This document shows positions 8,265 through 18,674 of a stretch of 64,000 bases of DNA, one piece after another. Source of the DNA: Flammeovirga pacifica (GTDB lineage: Bacteria > Bacteroidota > Bacteroidia > Cytophagales > Flammeovirgaceae); the NCBI RefSeq assembly GCF_000807855.2, contig NZ_JRYR02000002.1:1145429-1209428 (forward strand), given 5' to 3'. Numbering within the stretch: position 1 is the stretch's first letter; every line of letters begins with the position of its first letter. Both the position numbers and the translations under genes were made by a program. Below the pieces are notes generated by a model. It was not told where the DNA came from, searched no databases, and saw only the letters and a list, made by a program, of their open reading frames with translations.

Positions 8265-11200
8265 CTACTTAATCAAAAGCTTTTTCGTTTCTACTCCTGA
8301 AGATGTGATGATCTCTAGGAAATAAATGTTATTTGTTTTGTTTGGTATTTCTAAAGAAGTTTTATGGTAAAAATGACCTTGACTAACCAATCTTCCGGTC
8401 ATAGAATACACCTTATATTCAGCATTTTGTGCCGTTAATAATTCAATTTTAAAAAGTCCATTTGATGGATTCGGATATACTTTAGAGCTGCTCTGTAAAT
8501 TATTTATTGAAGTAACTGGAGCATTTACTGCTTTAAAAGTAGCTTGAAGATTAAAGTCATCGTCTATCGTAATTGTCAAAGGATTTTCTGTTCCTTCGTA
8601 ATCACCAGACCAAGCTTCAAATTCAAAACCTTCTTTAGCTGTGGCTGTAAAAGTGTATTCGAATGCATCGTTTTCGGTATAAGTAACTTCCCCTTGATCT
8701 TCGTCGAATTGAGTAGTAATCGTGAATTTCTTGGTCCAAGTGGCAACAACTTCCATATTTTCAGTCACTATCGTTGTTTCATCAAATACTTCTCCTGTTG
8801 CCGTAACCCATTCTTTAAAGTAATAACCTTCTTTAGTAGGTGGAGTTGGTAAATCACAAGTACCATCATCTTTTACCGATTTTACAATTGTATTCTCTTC
8901 CGTTTTAAAAGTGACTTCAAATTCACTTTCAACTTTATTTAATTCAAAGAAATCGACATCCCAACCAAATTCTAAAAAGCTAAAACGAAGAACGTGAACA
9001 CCTGCTTCCATATAAAAAGTACCAATATTTTCACTTATGAAAGATGAACTTCCTGTGTGAGTAAGTACTTTATTGGAAATAAAAGTGATGTCCTCATCAA
9101 AAAATGATACCGTTAATTGTTCTACATCAGGTACTCTTCTACTCTGATGATTTACGATCAATTCATAATCTCCTGATTCGGCTATTTCAATAGTATACTC
9201 TAACCACTCCCCAGTTTTGATATCTCTCACTTTTGTACCGTCAGAACTGATATCTACCATTTCATCTGGGCGGAATGATGAAGAATTTTGATTGATCTTA
9301 TCCCAATAAGCTATATCAATTCCTCCGTTATCATAATGCTCAAATTCTATTTTACCAGGAATTGCATGCGGTTGATTATCTTCTGTATACGGCCATTGTT
9401 CTGGCTTAGGTGTCAATACTGTGATTGCCTTTTCTGTTACTTCTTCTGCTACATTTTTAGCCACCAATTTTAATTGATATTCAAAATCAGTAAGGTTACT
9501 TAATGCAGGGATTGAAGCGGATGACCATACAAATGGAGCAGTTGTTAAAGTACCCACATTCACATCATTCACCATCAAAGCAACTTCTGTAAAGTCTGTA
9601 CCTACAATGGCGGTTAAATCTAAATCACTTCCCGTCGGAACTTCTGTATTATCTGTTAGGTCTTTAAAGATTAATACACTCTTAGGGTCTGCTACTTCAA
9701 CATTTACTTTAGCTACAGACGATTTCTCATCTAAAATATCCACTGCTTCTACTTCAATGCTATATTCTCCTAATGCATCTGGTGTCCAATCAATAGTATA
9801 AGGAGCAGAAGTGATGGTACTTAAGGCTTGACCGTTTACACTAAAATTCACTTCCTTAATTTCGTTCGTAGAAGTGATTTCGGCATTTACAGCCACTGTT
9901 TCTCCTAATAAATGTGTTGAATTTTCTGTTGGCGAGGTAACGGTTACTTTAATATCTGAAATACCTAGATCGAATACTTGAAGGTAAGCTGTTCTTTCAT
10001 CGCCTGTGCCTCCACTTTCTTTTAAGAAGTAGTATACCTTTCCGTCATAGACATTTGCTACACCTTTATCAAAGATAGGTCCTGTAGTATGTTGGTAAAC
10101 TGTTTCAAATTCGCTTGCTCCTCCTTTGGTTTTTACAATGTTTACTCTACCACTTTTTAAACCAATGACATATACATCGTCTCCGCTTGTATATAATTCA
10201 CTACCTGCTGTATATTCCACAGTAGTAAATTCGCTATCAGCATTCTTTTTGTAAGTGTGTAACTTTTTAGTGACATTATTTTCTTTGTCCTTTACTGTAC
10301 TTACAAAATGTACATCTCCCTGTTCTGTCACTGTCCAATCAAAACCACTAACGATATGAACCTTATCTTTTTGAGTAGTTTCTACCCAGTCTCCAGGTTC
10401 ACTCACTTTAATTAAATCAGCATCTGCTAGAGGTCTTGAAAAACCTGTACCCGTGTAATCTTTCCATTCTGATAAGCCTTTTGGATCGTCTGAATAAGCA
10501 TAATAAATACCGTTTTGATACTGATACTTATCTGTTCTATTGTTTGAACGACGTTGAAAACCAATTCTAATTTTACCATTCACATACTTAATATCTCCGT
10601 ACAATCCCCAGTTGTATTCTGAACCGTAATTGGTTGCTCCAGATCTATTAAAGTCTGTGTATCCGTGCCATTCGTTACCATCATATCTTGCAAAAAGGAA
10701 GCGACCATTTTCAGAATACCCGAAACGGTTTTTCATGAACAAATCTCCTTCGTCATTAGTAAAAAATGCAGGGTAAGTAAGTAGCTTTGTTACTGTAATG
10801 TTATCAATTCCTTTAAAAGAAAGGTGTTTGTAGTTTCCTTTTTCAGAGTTAACAAAACGCTCTAATGTAAATTCATCATCAGGTACAATGGCTGCACCTT
10901 CTTCTGTGTACGAATATCTTAAATAATCTTCTGTACCAATGTTATCTTTGGCAATGTTTCCATTTCTGTGTAAATCATATAACATATGTACTGTATTGTC
11001 TTTCGGACAGATACCTACAGAAATAGTGTTATGTGTTTCACCAATCCACCATTTACCATTGTACCCTGTATGTTGATGTGGGAACTCAATGGTTTTTGAA
11101 ACGCCAGTAGTCATGTTATATCGAGTTAACATAACATGTCTATCTTCTTTACCTCCACGATACCAAGTCATGAACACAAAATTTTGATAGACTTTGATAC

Positions 11201-11450
11201 AATCTCCGTGTGGCGTTAACGCTCTACCATAGACATAATCATATCCTGATGGATTGTTGGCTGTGTGGTTTAAATCTACTTTGTTTCCATCAAAATACAT
11301 GATTTTATCAGATACCATTTGTTCCAATTCAAAAGATACCTGTGCGTTTGTATTCTGAAAAATAGCAACTCCGAATATAAATAGAGAAGTAAAAAGTAGA
11401 TGATGTTTTGTTAAGGAATTAAATCCTTGAAAAAGTAATTTTTCTTTCAT
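8265..11450 (-). CDS. Secreted ulvan lyase, PL24/PL25-type beta-propeller, with CBM6 and T9SS tail
   Basis: 1061 residues. Signal peptide 1-36. Residues 40-495 are a BNR-like beta-propeller. His140 and His161 lie 21 apart, and Tyr226 and Arg242 lie 16 apart. As I recall, PL24 and PL25 ulvan lyases use two histidines, a tyrosine and an arginine with this layout. The reaction is beta-elimination between rhamnose-3-sulfate and a uronate, leaving an unsaturated uronate end. Accessory parts follow: two Ig-like domains (about 498-590 and 592-680), CBM6 (about 698-842), an InlB-type repeat and a divergent repeat (about 850-970), and a T9SS tail starting YPNPSNG. The product should therefore be secreted and anchored or released at the surface. 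It is preceded by 570 bases holding a pseudogene scar and hairpins, so it probably has its own promoter. Confidence 0.82.
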   Translation of the reverse strand: MKEKLLFQGFNSLTKHHLLFTSLFIFGVAIFQNTNAQVSFELEQMVSDKIMYFDGNKVDLNHTANNPSGYDYVYGRALTPHGDCIKVYQNFVFMTWYRGGKEDRHVMLTRYNMTTGVSKTIEFPHQHTGYNGKWWIGETHNTISVGICPKDNTVHMLYDLHRNGNIAKDNIGTEDYLRYSYTEEGAAIVPDDEFTLERFVNSEKGNYKHLSFKGIDNITVTKLLTYPAFFTNDEGDLFMKNRFGYSENGRFLFARYDGNEWHGYTDFNRSGATNYGSEYNWGLYGDIKYVNGKIRIGFQRRSNNRTDKYQYQNGIYYAYSDDPKGLSEWKDYTGTGFSRPLADADLIKVSEPGDWVETTQKDKVHIVSGFDWTVTEQGDVHFVSTVKDKENNVTKKLHTYKKNADSEFTTVEYTAGSELYTSGDDVYVIGLKSGRVNIVKTKGGASEFETVYQHTTGPIFDKGVANVYDGKVYYFLKESGGTGDERTAYLQVFDLGISDIKVTVTSPTENSTHLLGETVAVNAEITSTNEIKEVNFSVNGQALSTITSAPYTIDWTPDALGEYSIEVEAVDILDEKSSVAKVNVEVADPKSVLIFKDLTDNTEVPTGSDLDLTAIVGTDFTEVALMVNDVNVGTLTTAPFVWSSASIPALSNLTDFEYQLKLVAKNVAEEVTEKAITVLTPKPEQWPYTEDNQPHAIPGKIEFEHYDNGGIDIAYWDKINQNSSSFRPDEMVDISSDGTKVRDIKTGEWLEYTIEIAESGDYELIVNHQSRRVPDVEQLTVSFFDEDITFISNKVLTHTGSSSFISENIGTFYMEAGVHVLRFSFLEFGWDVDFFELNKVESEFEVTFKTEENTIVKSVKDDGTCDLPTPPTKEGYYFKEWVTATGEVFDETTIVTENMEVVATWTKKFTITTQFDEDQGEVTYTENDAFEYTFTATAKEGFEFEAWSGDYEGTENPLTITIDDDFNLQATFKAVNAPVTSINNLQSSSKVYPNPSNGLFKIELLTAQNAEYKVYSMTGRLVSQGHFYHKTSLEIPNKTNNIYFLEIITSSGVETKKLLIK

Positions 11451-11546
11451 ACTGCTTATTCAATAGTAAAGTAAAGTGTTAATATTTTGAGTAAATCAAT
11501 TACTCTTAAAAGCTGATTTCATTTCATACATAATTCATTAAATCTT

Positions 11547-11760
11547 AAAAAATAAACCAATTAGTAAGGTCATAAATAGCCTGATTTTCCGACATAACAG
11601 ATAAACATCAGCCATCTCTAAACAAGCTGCAGAGTTTACCTCTATATCTATGTTAGCACTTACGCCCCATTCGGTTAACCATATAGGTTTATCGCCAGAA
11701 TGACGACGTATCCAATTAGCTGCTTCTGTTAGAATCTCTCTTGATTTTAAAGAACACTAT
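11547..11760 (-). pseudogene. Decayed, frameshifted fragment of a GH-A glycoside hydrolase gene (paralogue of 4540-6057)
   Basis: About 210 bases align, at roughly 75-80% identity by eye, with the stretch of the GH-A lipoprotein gene around 4970-5185. Reading the minus strand gives ANWIRRHSGDKPIWLTEWG and then EVNSAACLEMADVYL, matching the intact protein including the nucleophile block WLTEWG. Just after MADVYL one base is missing relative to the intact copy; restoring it gives SENQAIYDLTNWF, again matching. Neither end of the gene can be found nearby. This is a clear remnant, left between the GH106 and ulvan-lyase genes. Confidence 0.85.
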
Positions 11761-11917
11761 ATATCTGATAGTTTATTTTATAAGAGTAATTCATACATTT
11801 CATTTGAACCTAAAACTAGAAGAAAGGGAAGTGAAAATAATCTAAAAGAAAGGTAGATTAGTACAGAAATACCTTCAAAAAAGGTGTCTGAAGTAAAAAA
11901 GTAGCCCAAATGGATGA

Positions 11918-11949
11918 AAAGAATAAATAAGCGTTCCCGTTTATTCTTT
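11918..11949. terminator. Hairpin in the GH106-to-lyase gap
   Basis: AAAGAATAAA (11918-11927) pairs with TTTATTCTTT (11940-11949) around the loop TAAGCGTTCCCG. It is AT-only in the stem, so weak, and lies just beyond a better hairpin after the GH106 gene. Confidence 0.35.
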
Positions 11950-11952
11950 ATT

Positions 11953-12000
11953 TAAAAAATTTCTGATTTCTATCTCTATTATTGAATACAGAGAAATCAG
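11953..12000 (-). terminator. Terminator after the GH106 gene
   Basis: On the minus strand CTGATTTCT (12000-11992) pairs with AGAAATCAG (11971-11963), and a run AAATTTTTTAAA follows. It lies about 20 bases after the GH106 stop. This suggests that the ulvan lyase gene downstream is a separate transcript. Confidence 0.6.
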
Positions 12001-12022
12001 TAGACTATTTTCATTTTTCGCT

Positions 12023-15000
12023 TCAAATTGCTTTTTTTGTAATTTTTTTTAGGGGCAAAATTTGTACTGGTCCAATGAGTCCCGAAGGCAATAACTTGTC
12101 TGTTGCTTTCTGAAATGAAAAAGCACTAAAGGTTGTTCGAGGACCTTTGGGTAAAGGTTTATTTTTCCTAAACCATTTAGGCATCATTTCCCTCTCTCCT
12201 GCTTCTTTATTTCTGATTTCATAATTGATCTGATTGGGAAGTTTTTCATCGCCTATCAAACGGTTCGTCCACTGATTTGTCACTTTAATGATTAATTCAT
12301 TTCGTCCTTCTTTTAACCCCGAAGTAACATCCAAACGGTAAGGAGCCACCCAACTTACACCTACATCTACACCATTGAGTTGAACTGATGCAATTACATT
12401 CACTTTTCCTAAATCTAATTTAAATTCTCTATTGGATTGAAGTGTTCCTTTCTCAACTTCAAAAGATGTTGTATAAATTGCTGTACCTGAATAATGCTTA
12501 ATTGTATCTAATTCATGTTCGCTCCAATCAAATAAATAATTTGTTTCTAGACTTCCTTTGTAATGATCTTCTTCTCTAAAATCAACTTTCCATTTACCAT
12601 TTACCTGAATAGGACTTGGAAGATCAGTAACAGTACTTACCCATTGTTTATCATTTACTTTACAACTATAAGTGCCATTTCCCTCTACTAACATCGTAAC
12701 TTCATTACTCTTTTCATTGGTAAAAAAGAGAGGAGCAGGTACCTGTTCTGAAGGAGTATAAATTACTTTTGGAAGGTTATCTGATTTTTTGGAAAAAACA
12801 ACAAATACTGATTCTTGAGGTTGAAGTTGAATTGGTACATTTGTTCTTCCATTATTATGGCTATATTCTGCCAATACCGTCACTTTTCCGTTCATTGGAC
12901 GCCACAATTCCGGCACTTTTCCATCTACTAAAAAACTACAATCTAAAACTTGTGTTTCTGATAAACTATGATTGTAAATGAAATAAATATCTTCATCTTC
13001 AGTACGTCTGTGATAATAATTAAAATCTGGTTGACCTTTAACAATCAAGTCTTTATGAATGTTGTTTGCTTCAAATATTGTTTCCCATTCATCACTTGAA
13101 TAGGTTTTAGGATTAGACCATATTGCAGCCACCAACTGATCAAACTCCTGATTCATCGCTTCTGTTTTGAGGTAACCACCATACTTTAATGGTTTTTTAC
13201 CAATTATTACAGCTCCTTGTTGTGATAATTGATGTATCCCTCTTAAGGTTTCAAGACTAATTACCTGTATTCTTGGAAGAATTAATGCTTTATATATAAT
13301 TCCATTAGGCAATACTAGTTGACCTTTTTCCACTGAAATACGATTAATAATCACATCTGAATTTACACAATCGTATTTATAAGCAGAAGGAATTTGAGGC
13401 TTTATTTGACTAGGATGCACTACATGATTAGGTGCACGATCACCCACAAAAACCAAAAGATCCAATACCGGGTTTCCCTGACGTAACATATACGAACCAC
13501 GAGATAAATATTGAAACCAAGCAGGTCCAGCACTTTCCCACCATGTTTGGGTGCGGTCAATATGAGAACCCACGAAATGCATCGACATTCCTGGTTTCAC
13601 ATGTATATTAGATTGATGAGCAAAACGATGAAACATGTACTCGTTTATACCATTTGTCCATTCATAATCTCCTTTCTGTTTGGCTAAAGCAGGATGAAAA
13701 CTCCAATTTAATTTTGTACTTGTAAACGCTTCTGCTGATATCACATTTTTACCATAAATATGTCCAGAAGAAACCGGTGCTCTTTTATGTCTATTGGGTT
13801 TCCCTAACCAAAATTCACCCATCGGAATATCCGCACTTCTTCCTGCATCTAAACTATTAAAAGGACCTACAAAACCATAGGGCTCTATATAAGATATTAA
13901 GCCATCTTTATGACAAAGTTCAGTGAAGTAATCAAAGTAATTGGCCACCATGAGGTCACTTACAAGGTTTTTCATATCCCAAAAAACATCCTCTATCGTT
14001 TCTGTATTCTCAATATATTTACCAGCAAACATTGGCAAAAATGGAACAAAGTCATAGCCAAATTTATTTTTAAAAATACTTTCTAAGCCATCGGTCCAGT
14101 TTTGCGGACCTACTTCATAACTATCAATTTCTACATATTGAAGTGCATTTGGAGCATCAATTTTTGCTTGTTTTACCAATTTCCCCACAAATGCATCATA
14201 ATGAATTTTTAGGGCTTCACGACTCAACTTATCAACTTCTAGTCCCGTTCCTTCTTCCGATGCAGGTTCATTAACTGCTCCAGAAGTGGTATACCCAAAA
14301 CGCATAATTGTCCAATTCCCTTTTGGTAGTGAAGTTGTCAAAATACCCGATGCATCCATTTTGTCTGTTAAAACAACAATCTGATCTTTTTTAATTATAT
14401 CAGATGCTTTAGGCGTACCAATCGGTCTTCTTTGTCGACGGTAAGAAGTAAATTCTAAAGCATTTCCCAGCACATAATTTGCAGAAAGATCCATCTCATA
14501 AATGCCACAATCAGAAGCGGCAACTATTCTAAAATATCTTGCTGTAACGGCTTTAAAATGTTCCAAAAAGTAACATTCATCCTTACCTATACGTTCAACT
14601 TTTGGTTTTCGTACTAACGTGAAGTTTTTTCCATCATCAGATTTTAATAACTCAAAACTCCCTTTTCGTTTATTGATAAATAAGGAGATGGATTGAATAG
14701 TATAGGGTGCTCCGAAATCGTACTGCACCCACTCTTTTGCTTTCAAGTCAGCATATGTATCTATCTTTTTATCCACTGCTAAATTTTTATCAAACCCTGA
14801 ATAAGAAGAGGTAATAATAGGCTTCGCTTTTTGATCAAGTAGTTCTGTTGCTAACGAAGGATAAGCCACCACTGCAATATCTTTATAATAATCATAACGT
14901 GTTGGTGGTTGAGGTAGTGCTAATTCGAGATTCTCACCACCTTGCGTTATTGTCTGACTATTCACTACAATTTTCATGGAGTGTTCCGGTTTTACCCAAG

Positions 15001-15373
15001 GACCACCACTCGACGTCCATCCATCACAATTATGAACCCCAAAACTTAACCCTCTTTTTTCACATTCCTTGGCTCCATGTGTTAAGATATCACGATGTTT
15101 CTTTGAATTATAAAGTACGTCTCCTTCAGGTAATCCCATAGAAACATTGAACACTAAGATGCCTCCGATTCCCGCTTTATCAATTGCTTCAAGATCTTTT
15201 GTAAAACCTTCTTTCGACATATTGTTACTATTTACATGGTACCATGTACGAGGTTTTACATTGTGTGGGGGATTTTTGAAATTCTTTTCTAATTCACCTT
15301 GTTCGCGTTGTTGAGAAAGAGTATTAGAATAGCTAATCAATACCGTTAGAATAGATAATATAAATAATTTCAT
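12023..15373 (-). CDS. GH106-type alpha-L-rhamnosidase
   Basis: 1116 residues, with a signal peptide (MKLFILSILTVLISYSNTLSQ). The N-terminal region carries PRTWYHVNSNNMSKEGFTKDL, then AGIGGILVFNVSMGLPEG and HNCDGWTSSGGPWV. This is the characteristic opening of the GH106 barrel. Around residues 195-300 is a coagulation-factor-5/8-like insert (AVDKKIDTYADL, EWVQYDFGAPYTI, ARYFRI) that resembles a CBM32-type fold. The C-terminus (about 985-1065) is a galactose-binding-like jelly roll (LDLGKVNVIASVQLNGVDVG). GH106 enzymes remove terminal alpha-L-rhamnose with inversion. With the GH78 gene at 25337 it gives the locus two unrelated rhamnosidase families. The gap to the GH2 gene is 241 bases. Confidence 0.85.
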   Translation of the reverse strand: MKLFILSILTVLISYSNTLSQQREQGELEKNFKNPPHNVKPRTWYHVNSNNMSKEGFTKDLEAIDKAGIGGILVFNVSMGLPEGDVLYNSKKHRDILTHGAKECEKRGLSFGVHNCDGWTSSGGPWVKPEHSMKIVVNSQTITQGGENLELALPQPPTRYDYYKDIAVVAYPSLATELLDQKAKPIITSSYSGFDKNLAVDKKIDTYADLKAKEWVQYDFGAPYTIQSISLFINKRKGSFELLKSDDGKNFTLVRKPKVERIGKDECYFLEHFKAVTARYFRIVAASDCGIYEMDLSANYVLGNALEFTSYRRQRRPIGTPKASDIIKKDQIVVLTDKMDASGILTTSLPKGNWTIMRFGYTTSGAVNEPASEEGTGLEVDKLSREALKIHYDAFVGKLVKQAKIDAPNALQYVEIDSYEVGPQNWTDGLESIFKNKFGYDFVPFLPMFAGKYIENTETIEDVFWDMKNLVSDLMVANYFDYFTELCHKDGLISYIEPYGFVGPFNSLDAGRSADIPMGEFWLGKPNRHKRAPVSSGHIYGKNVISAEAFTSTKLNWSFHPALAKQKGDYEWTNGINEYMFHRFAHQSNIHVKPGMSMHFVGSHIDRTQTWWESAGPAWFQYLSRGSYMLRQGNPVLDLLVFVGDRAPNHVVHPSQIKPQIPSAYKYDCVNSDVIINRISVEKGQLVLPNGIIYKALILPRIQVISLETLRGIHQLSQQGAVIIGKKPLKYGGYLKTEAMNQEFDQLVAAIWSNPKTYSSDEWETIFEANNIHKDLIVKGQPDFNYYHRRTEDEDIYFIYNHSLSETQVLDCSFLVDGKVPELWRPMNGKVTVLAEYSHNNGRTNVPIQLQPQESVFVVFSKKSDNLPKVIYTPSEQVPAPLFFTNEKSNEVTMLVEGNGTYSCKVNDKQWVSTVTDLPSPIQVNGKWKVDFREEDHYKGSLETNYLFDWSEHELDTIKHYSGTAIYTTSFEVEKGTLQSNREFKLDLGKVNVIASVQLNGVDVGVSWVAPYRLDVTSGLKEGRNELIIKVTNQWTNRLIGDEKLPNQINYEIRNKEAGEREMMPKWFRKNKPLPKGPRTTFSAFSFQKATDKLLPSGLIGPVQILPLKKITKKAI

Positions 15374-15614
15374 AAAATGTTGATATGACTATTATAGTTA
15401 ATTGGTAAGGCTATATATTCACAAGTAAAGATACCTCAGGTCAATTACACCATATTAACGGTCTTCTGTAACTCTGAAAAATATGCACATTCTTCTGCAT
15501 TCGGCTGGAAAGTATTTATCTGATCTTAAGCATTCTATATGATTTACTCCATTAAGAATACCTTCTATGAAGACCGATTCTTTCTTTACGTAAAAGTATT
15601 GTTGTTATTTATCT

Positions 15615-18600
15615 CTAATCCACAAATAATTCATCGATATAAGGTCCGCCTTCTCCAGTGGTTTCTAATCTAATCTCGTTCGCTCCTTCTTTAAAATTGA
15701 CAATAGTAGTGACGAATTTCCATTCCTTTTCCCAACCACCGGTCGGATTAAATTCGAAGGTTTTAATGTACTCACCATTCACAAACAATTTCATTGGATG
15801 TAATTGCTTCACATTATTATGCATGTACCTAAATCGAATACTAAAGTCGCCTGCTTCTCCATCGTTTTCTTTAAACCATGTGATGGCTCCTTCTTTATCA
15901 TCAAAAGCCACAAAGCCTTCTCCTTTATATCTGTAGGCATCGTCTCTAACTTTAGCCTCTCCTTCAAGTTCTGCTACTTCAGCACCGATGTTAATTCCAC
16001 GTCCAATCCATATGTCAGCAGAATGTTCATTTCCCCAGAATAACCCTTCAGTTTTACCGAAACGTTCTTCCATGCTGATTAAAACATCATTTTTGTGCAT
16101 CACAATAGCTTTCACTAGCGTACCGTCTTCTACTGTAAATGCCTCCTTATATACTTTGCCTTCTGTACGTGGATCTGTACCGTTTGTAGTATATTTTATT
16201 TTTAATTTTAATTTCTTCGACTTCCCAAATAAGTTTATTTGGTCGGCATCAATTGTAATTATATTCGATAAATAAAGTGCCTTATCACCTAAAATTGAAG
16301 CGGTAACAATAGCCCCTGATTGTTCTTCTTTTTGTTGTACGAAAAGACGGGTTTTACCGAAAAACATATTTCTATAATCCGATTTTGTTCGACTTGTAGG
16401 ATCGATTGGATTACCATTTTCCATGGATACCTTTTGAATATCACCGTAGAGTTTATAATACACTCTGTTCTCTCCGTAAGGATACAATTGATTGTTATTA
16501 TCCTTACTCTGAGAAGTGATGATATAACTTGCATTAAAGTTATCTTCTGCAGGAATTGTGGTCACTTCAGTAGATAATTTTGATGGGGTAACACTTGTAC
16601 TCACTTGTGTTCTTTTTACCTCTTTACCTCCATTGTAAGCCACTGCTTCTAGTGTACCTTCTTGATATGGAACCATCCACTCACATTGCATTTCGTTCCA
16701 AACAGTGCCAGGCTTATCTTTTCCTAATGATTGACCATTGAAAAACAGTTCTACCTCTTCTGCATTGGAATAAACCCAAACTGGAATTATTGTTCCTTTC
16801 TCCATTCTAGGATGTGTCCAATGTGGTAAAACGTGTACCATTGGTTCGGTTGTCCATTGACTTTGATAGAAGTAGAAAAGGTCTTTTTTGAACCCGGCTA
16901 CATCTAATGCACCACCCATAAATAAATTAAAAGGTAAACCACCATGTACTAATCCTGCCTCACCATAATAATCAAATCCTGTCCATCTAAAATGACCACT
17001 TATCCAAGGATTATCTCTTACCTGTTCCCAGCTTTTTCTAGCCGAAATTCTTACCGTTGCATTATCGTAAGAAGAATTAAAACGTTGCTTTCTGTTCTTC
17101 CATTTTTTCGGGTCTAACCCTTCATAAAAAAAGATCTCTTTTTCTGTTAAGTTAGGTAACTCGTACGTACCTGGCAATACATTATCACGCCACCAAGTTT
17201 GTGTACGGTAATACCCTCTAGTTTGCCAAGTATGTGGTGCTTCTGTAGAAATGAACGGCTTTGTAAAACGTTTATTTTCAATAAAGGCTTGTGTTTCAGA
17301 CCCGCCATTAACACCAATAATGTCCATATCCTCGCTGTTGCCTGCTCCAGAAGTGTATAATCTTGTAGGATCTAAATTCCTACTAAATTCTACTAATTCA
17401 GGGGCAATATCGCTATGTGTTTCATTGCCTAAACTGTATACAAAAATACTTGGATGATTTCGATCTCTCGTAATCCATTCTGTTATATCACGTTGCCACC
17501 ACTCGCTAAAAGCTTGTTTCCCGTAATCTTGAGGTGCTTTTTTATGCCATCCATCAAAGATTTCATCCATCACTAGCAAACCAATTTCATCACAAATATC
17601 ATAAAACATTGGAGGTGTCGGATTATGTGATGGGCGAATGGCATTTATACCCATTTCTTTCAATAGATTAAGCTTCCATCTCAACATAGGCTTTGTCCAA
17701 GCACCGCCTACAGGTCCTCCTTCCCAATGCTCACATACTCCTTTTAGTTTGAGATTATTCCCATTTAACCAAAAGCCTGTGTCTTTATTCCATTCAACTG
17801 TTCTAAATCCGAATCTTGTGTCTATCTCATCGATAGTTTTATCACCCAAAATAATTTTAGTTTTCACAACATATAAATTGGGAGTATCAGGGCTCCATCT
17901 TAGAGGTTTTTCTATTTCTAAGTTTACACTTAGTGCTTTTGAATTATCTTCTATAGTTTGAAGAGTTGATGCAATAGATTTCCCTTCCAAAGTAACAATT
18001 GAAGCTTCTAATTGAAGTCCATTTCCTTGCGTTTTAGCAGACGATACATCTACTTTAACATTCACTTTACCCCTAGCAGGTGTGATCTCTGGAGTGGTCA
18101 CAAATACTGAATTAGGTAAAATATGAACTGGGTGAACTTCTACTAATTGAACCGCTGCATAAATACCACAAGGGTGATACCAACGAGCAGAGGGTTCTAA
18201 ACTATTATCTACTCTTACAGCTATGCTATTTTCGCCTTCTACCAAATATTTTGATATGTCGTAACGAAAACTAATATAACCATAAGGTCTTTTTCCTAGG
18301 GAAGTCCCATTTACCCATACTTCACTATTCATATAAACACCATCGAAGTTAACGTAAGTGATTTTAGAGAAACTTGTTTTATTCACAAGGAATGTTTTAC
18401 GATACCAACCAATACCTCCATCATGATAACCTCCACCTTGTTTTTGATCTCCTCCGGTTCTTACACCTTTGTTAAAAGACCAATCGTGAGGTACATCTAA
18501 TGTTGTCCATTTGCTTGCATCAAAATCCTTTTGTGAAAATTCGGTTTGATCCACATCCATTATAAATTTCCACTGTTTATTAAAGGGTATCTCTACTCTT

Positions 18601-18674
18601 TGAGCATAAACATTTGAAATTCCAATTGCTAGAATTGATATCAATAAATATGTAACCTTACCTAATTTCCACAT
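15615..18674 (-). CDS. GH2 glycoside hydrolase with extra C-terminal beta domains
   Basis: 1019 residues. Signal peptide 1-24 (ending NVYAQ). The GH2 sugar-binding domain shows VPHDWS and GIGWYRKTF. The central barrel has the acid/base in SLGNETHSD (Glu418) and the likely nucleophile in FISTEAPHT (Glu478). After the barrel come a DUF4982-like Ig domain (VELFFNGQSLGKDKPG) and a chitobiase-like domain (GTDPRTEGKVYKEAF). The protein ends in a galactose-binding-type module (MKLFVNGEYIKTFEF and GPYIDELFVD). GH2 covers beta-galactosidase, beta-glucuronidase and related activities; in this setting removal of beta-linked glucuronate or xylose is possible, but this is inference. It lies 115 bases downstream of the heparinase-like gene, same strand. 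Confidence 0.88.
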   Translation of the reverse strand: MWKLGKVTYLLISILAIGISNVYAQRVEIPFNKQWKFIMDVDQTEFSQKDFDASKWTTLDVPHDWSFNKGVRTGGDQKQGGGYHDGGIGWYRKTFLVNKTSFSKITYVNFDGVYMNSEVWVNGTSLGKRPYGYISFRYDISKYLVEGENSIAVRVDNSLEPSARWYHPCGIYAAVQLVEVHPVHILPNSVFVTTPEITPARGKVNVKVDVSSAKTQGNGLQLEASIVTLEGKSIASTLQTIEDNSKALSVNLEIEKPLRWSPDTPNLYVVKTKIILGDKTIDEIDTRFGFRTVEWNKDTGFWLNGNNLKLKGVCEHWEGGPVGGAWTKPMLRWKLNLLKEMGINAIRPSHNPTPPMFYDICDEIGLLVMDEIFDGWHKKAPQDYGKQAFSEWWQRDITEWITRDRNHPSIFVYSLGNETHSDIAPELVEFSRNLDPTRLYTSGAGNSEDMDIIGVNGGSETQAFIENKRFTKPFISTEAPHTWQTRGYYRTQTWWRDNVLPGTYELPNLTEKEIFFYEGLDPKKWKNRKQRFNSSYDNATVRISARKSWEQVRDNPWISGHFRWTGFDYYGEAGLVHGGLPFNLFMGGALDVAGFKKDLFYFYQSQWTTEPMVHVLPHWTHPRMEKGTIIPVWVYSNAEEVELFFNGQSLGKDKPGTVWNEMQCEWMVPYQEGTLEAVAYNGGKEVKRTQVSTSVTPSKLSTEVTTIPAEDNFNASYIITSQSKDNNNQLYPYGENRVYYKLYGDIQKVSMENGNPIDPTSRTKSDYRNMFFGKTRLFVQQKEEQSGAIVTASILGDKALYLSNIITIDADQINLFGKSKKLKLKIKYTTNGTDPRTEGKVYKEAFTVEDGTLVKAIVMHKNDVLISMEERFGKTEGLFWGNEHSADIWIGRGINIGAEVAELEGEAKVRDDAYRYKGEGFVAFDDKEGAITWFKENDGEAGDFSIRFRYMHNNVKQLHPMKLFVNGEYIKTFEFNPTGGWEKEWKFVTTIVNFKEGANEIRLETTGEGGPYIDELFVD

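Noticed and set aside
9240-9420. Possible mobile element because the DNA recurs at about 7570-7710 and 19750-19920
   Set aside because: The repeats are in frame inside three genes and encode the same CBM6 module; there are no terminal repeats or transposase.
16289-16534. Minus-strand frame inside the GH2 gene
   Set aside because: It is out of frame with the GH2 coding sequence, which runs through unbroken; it is a shadow frame.
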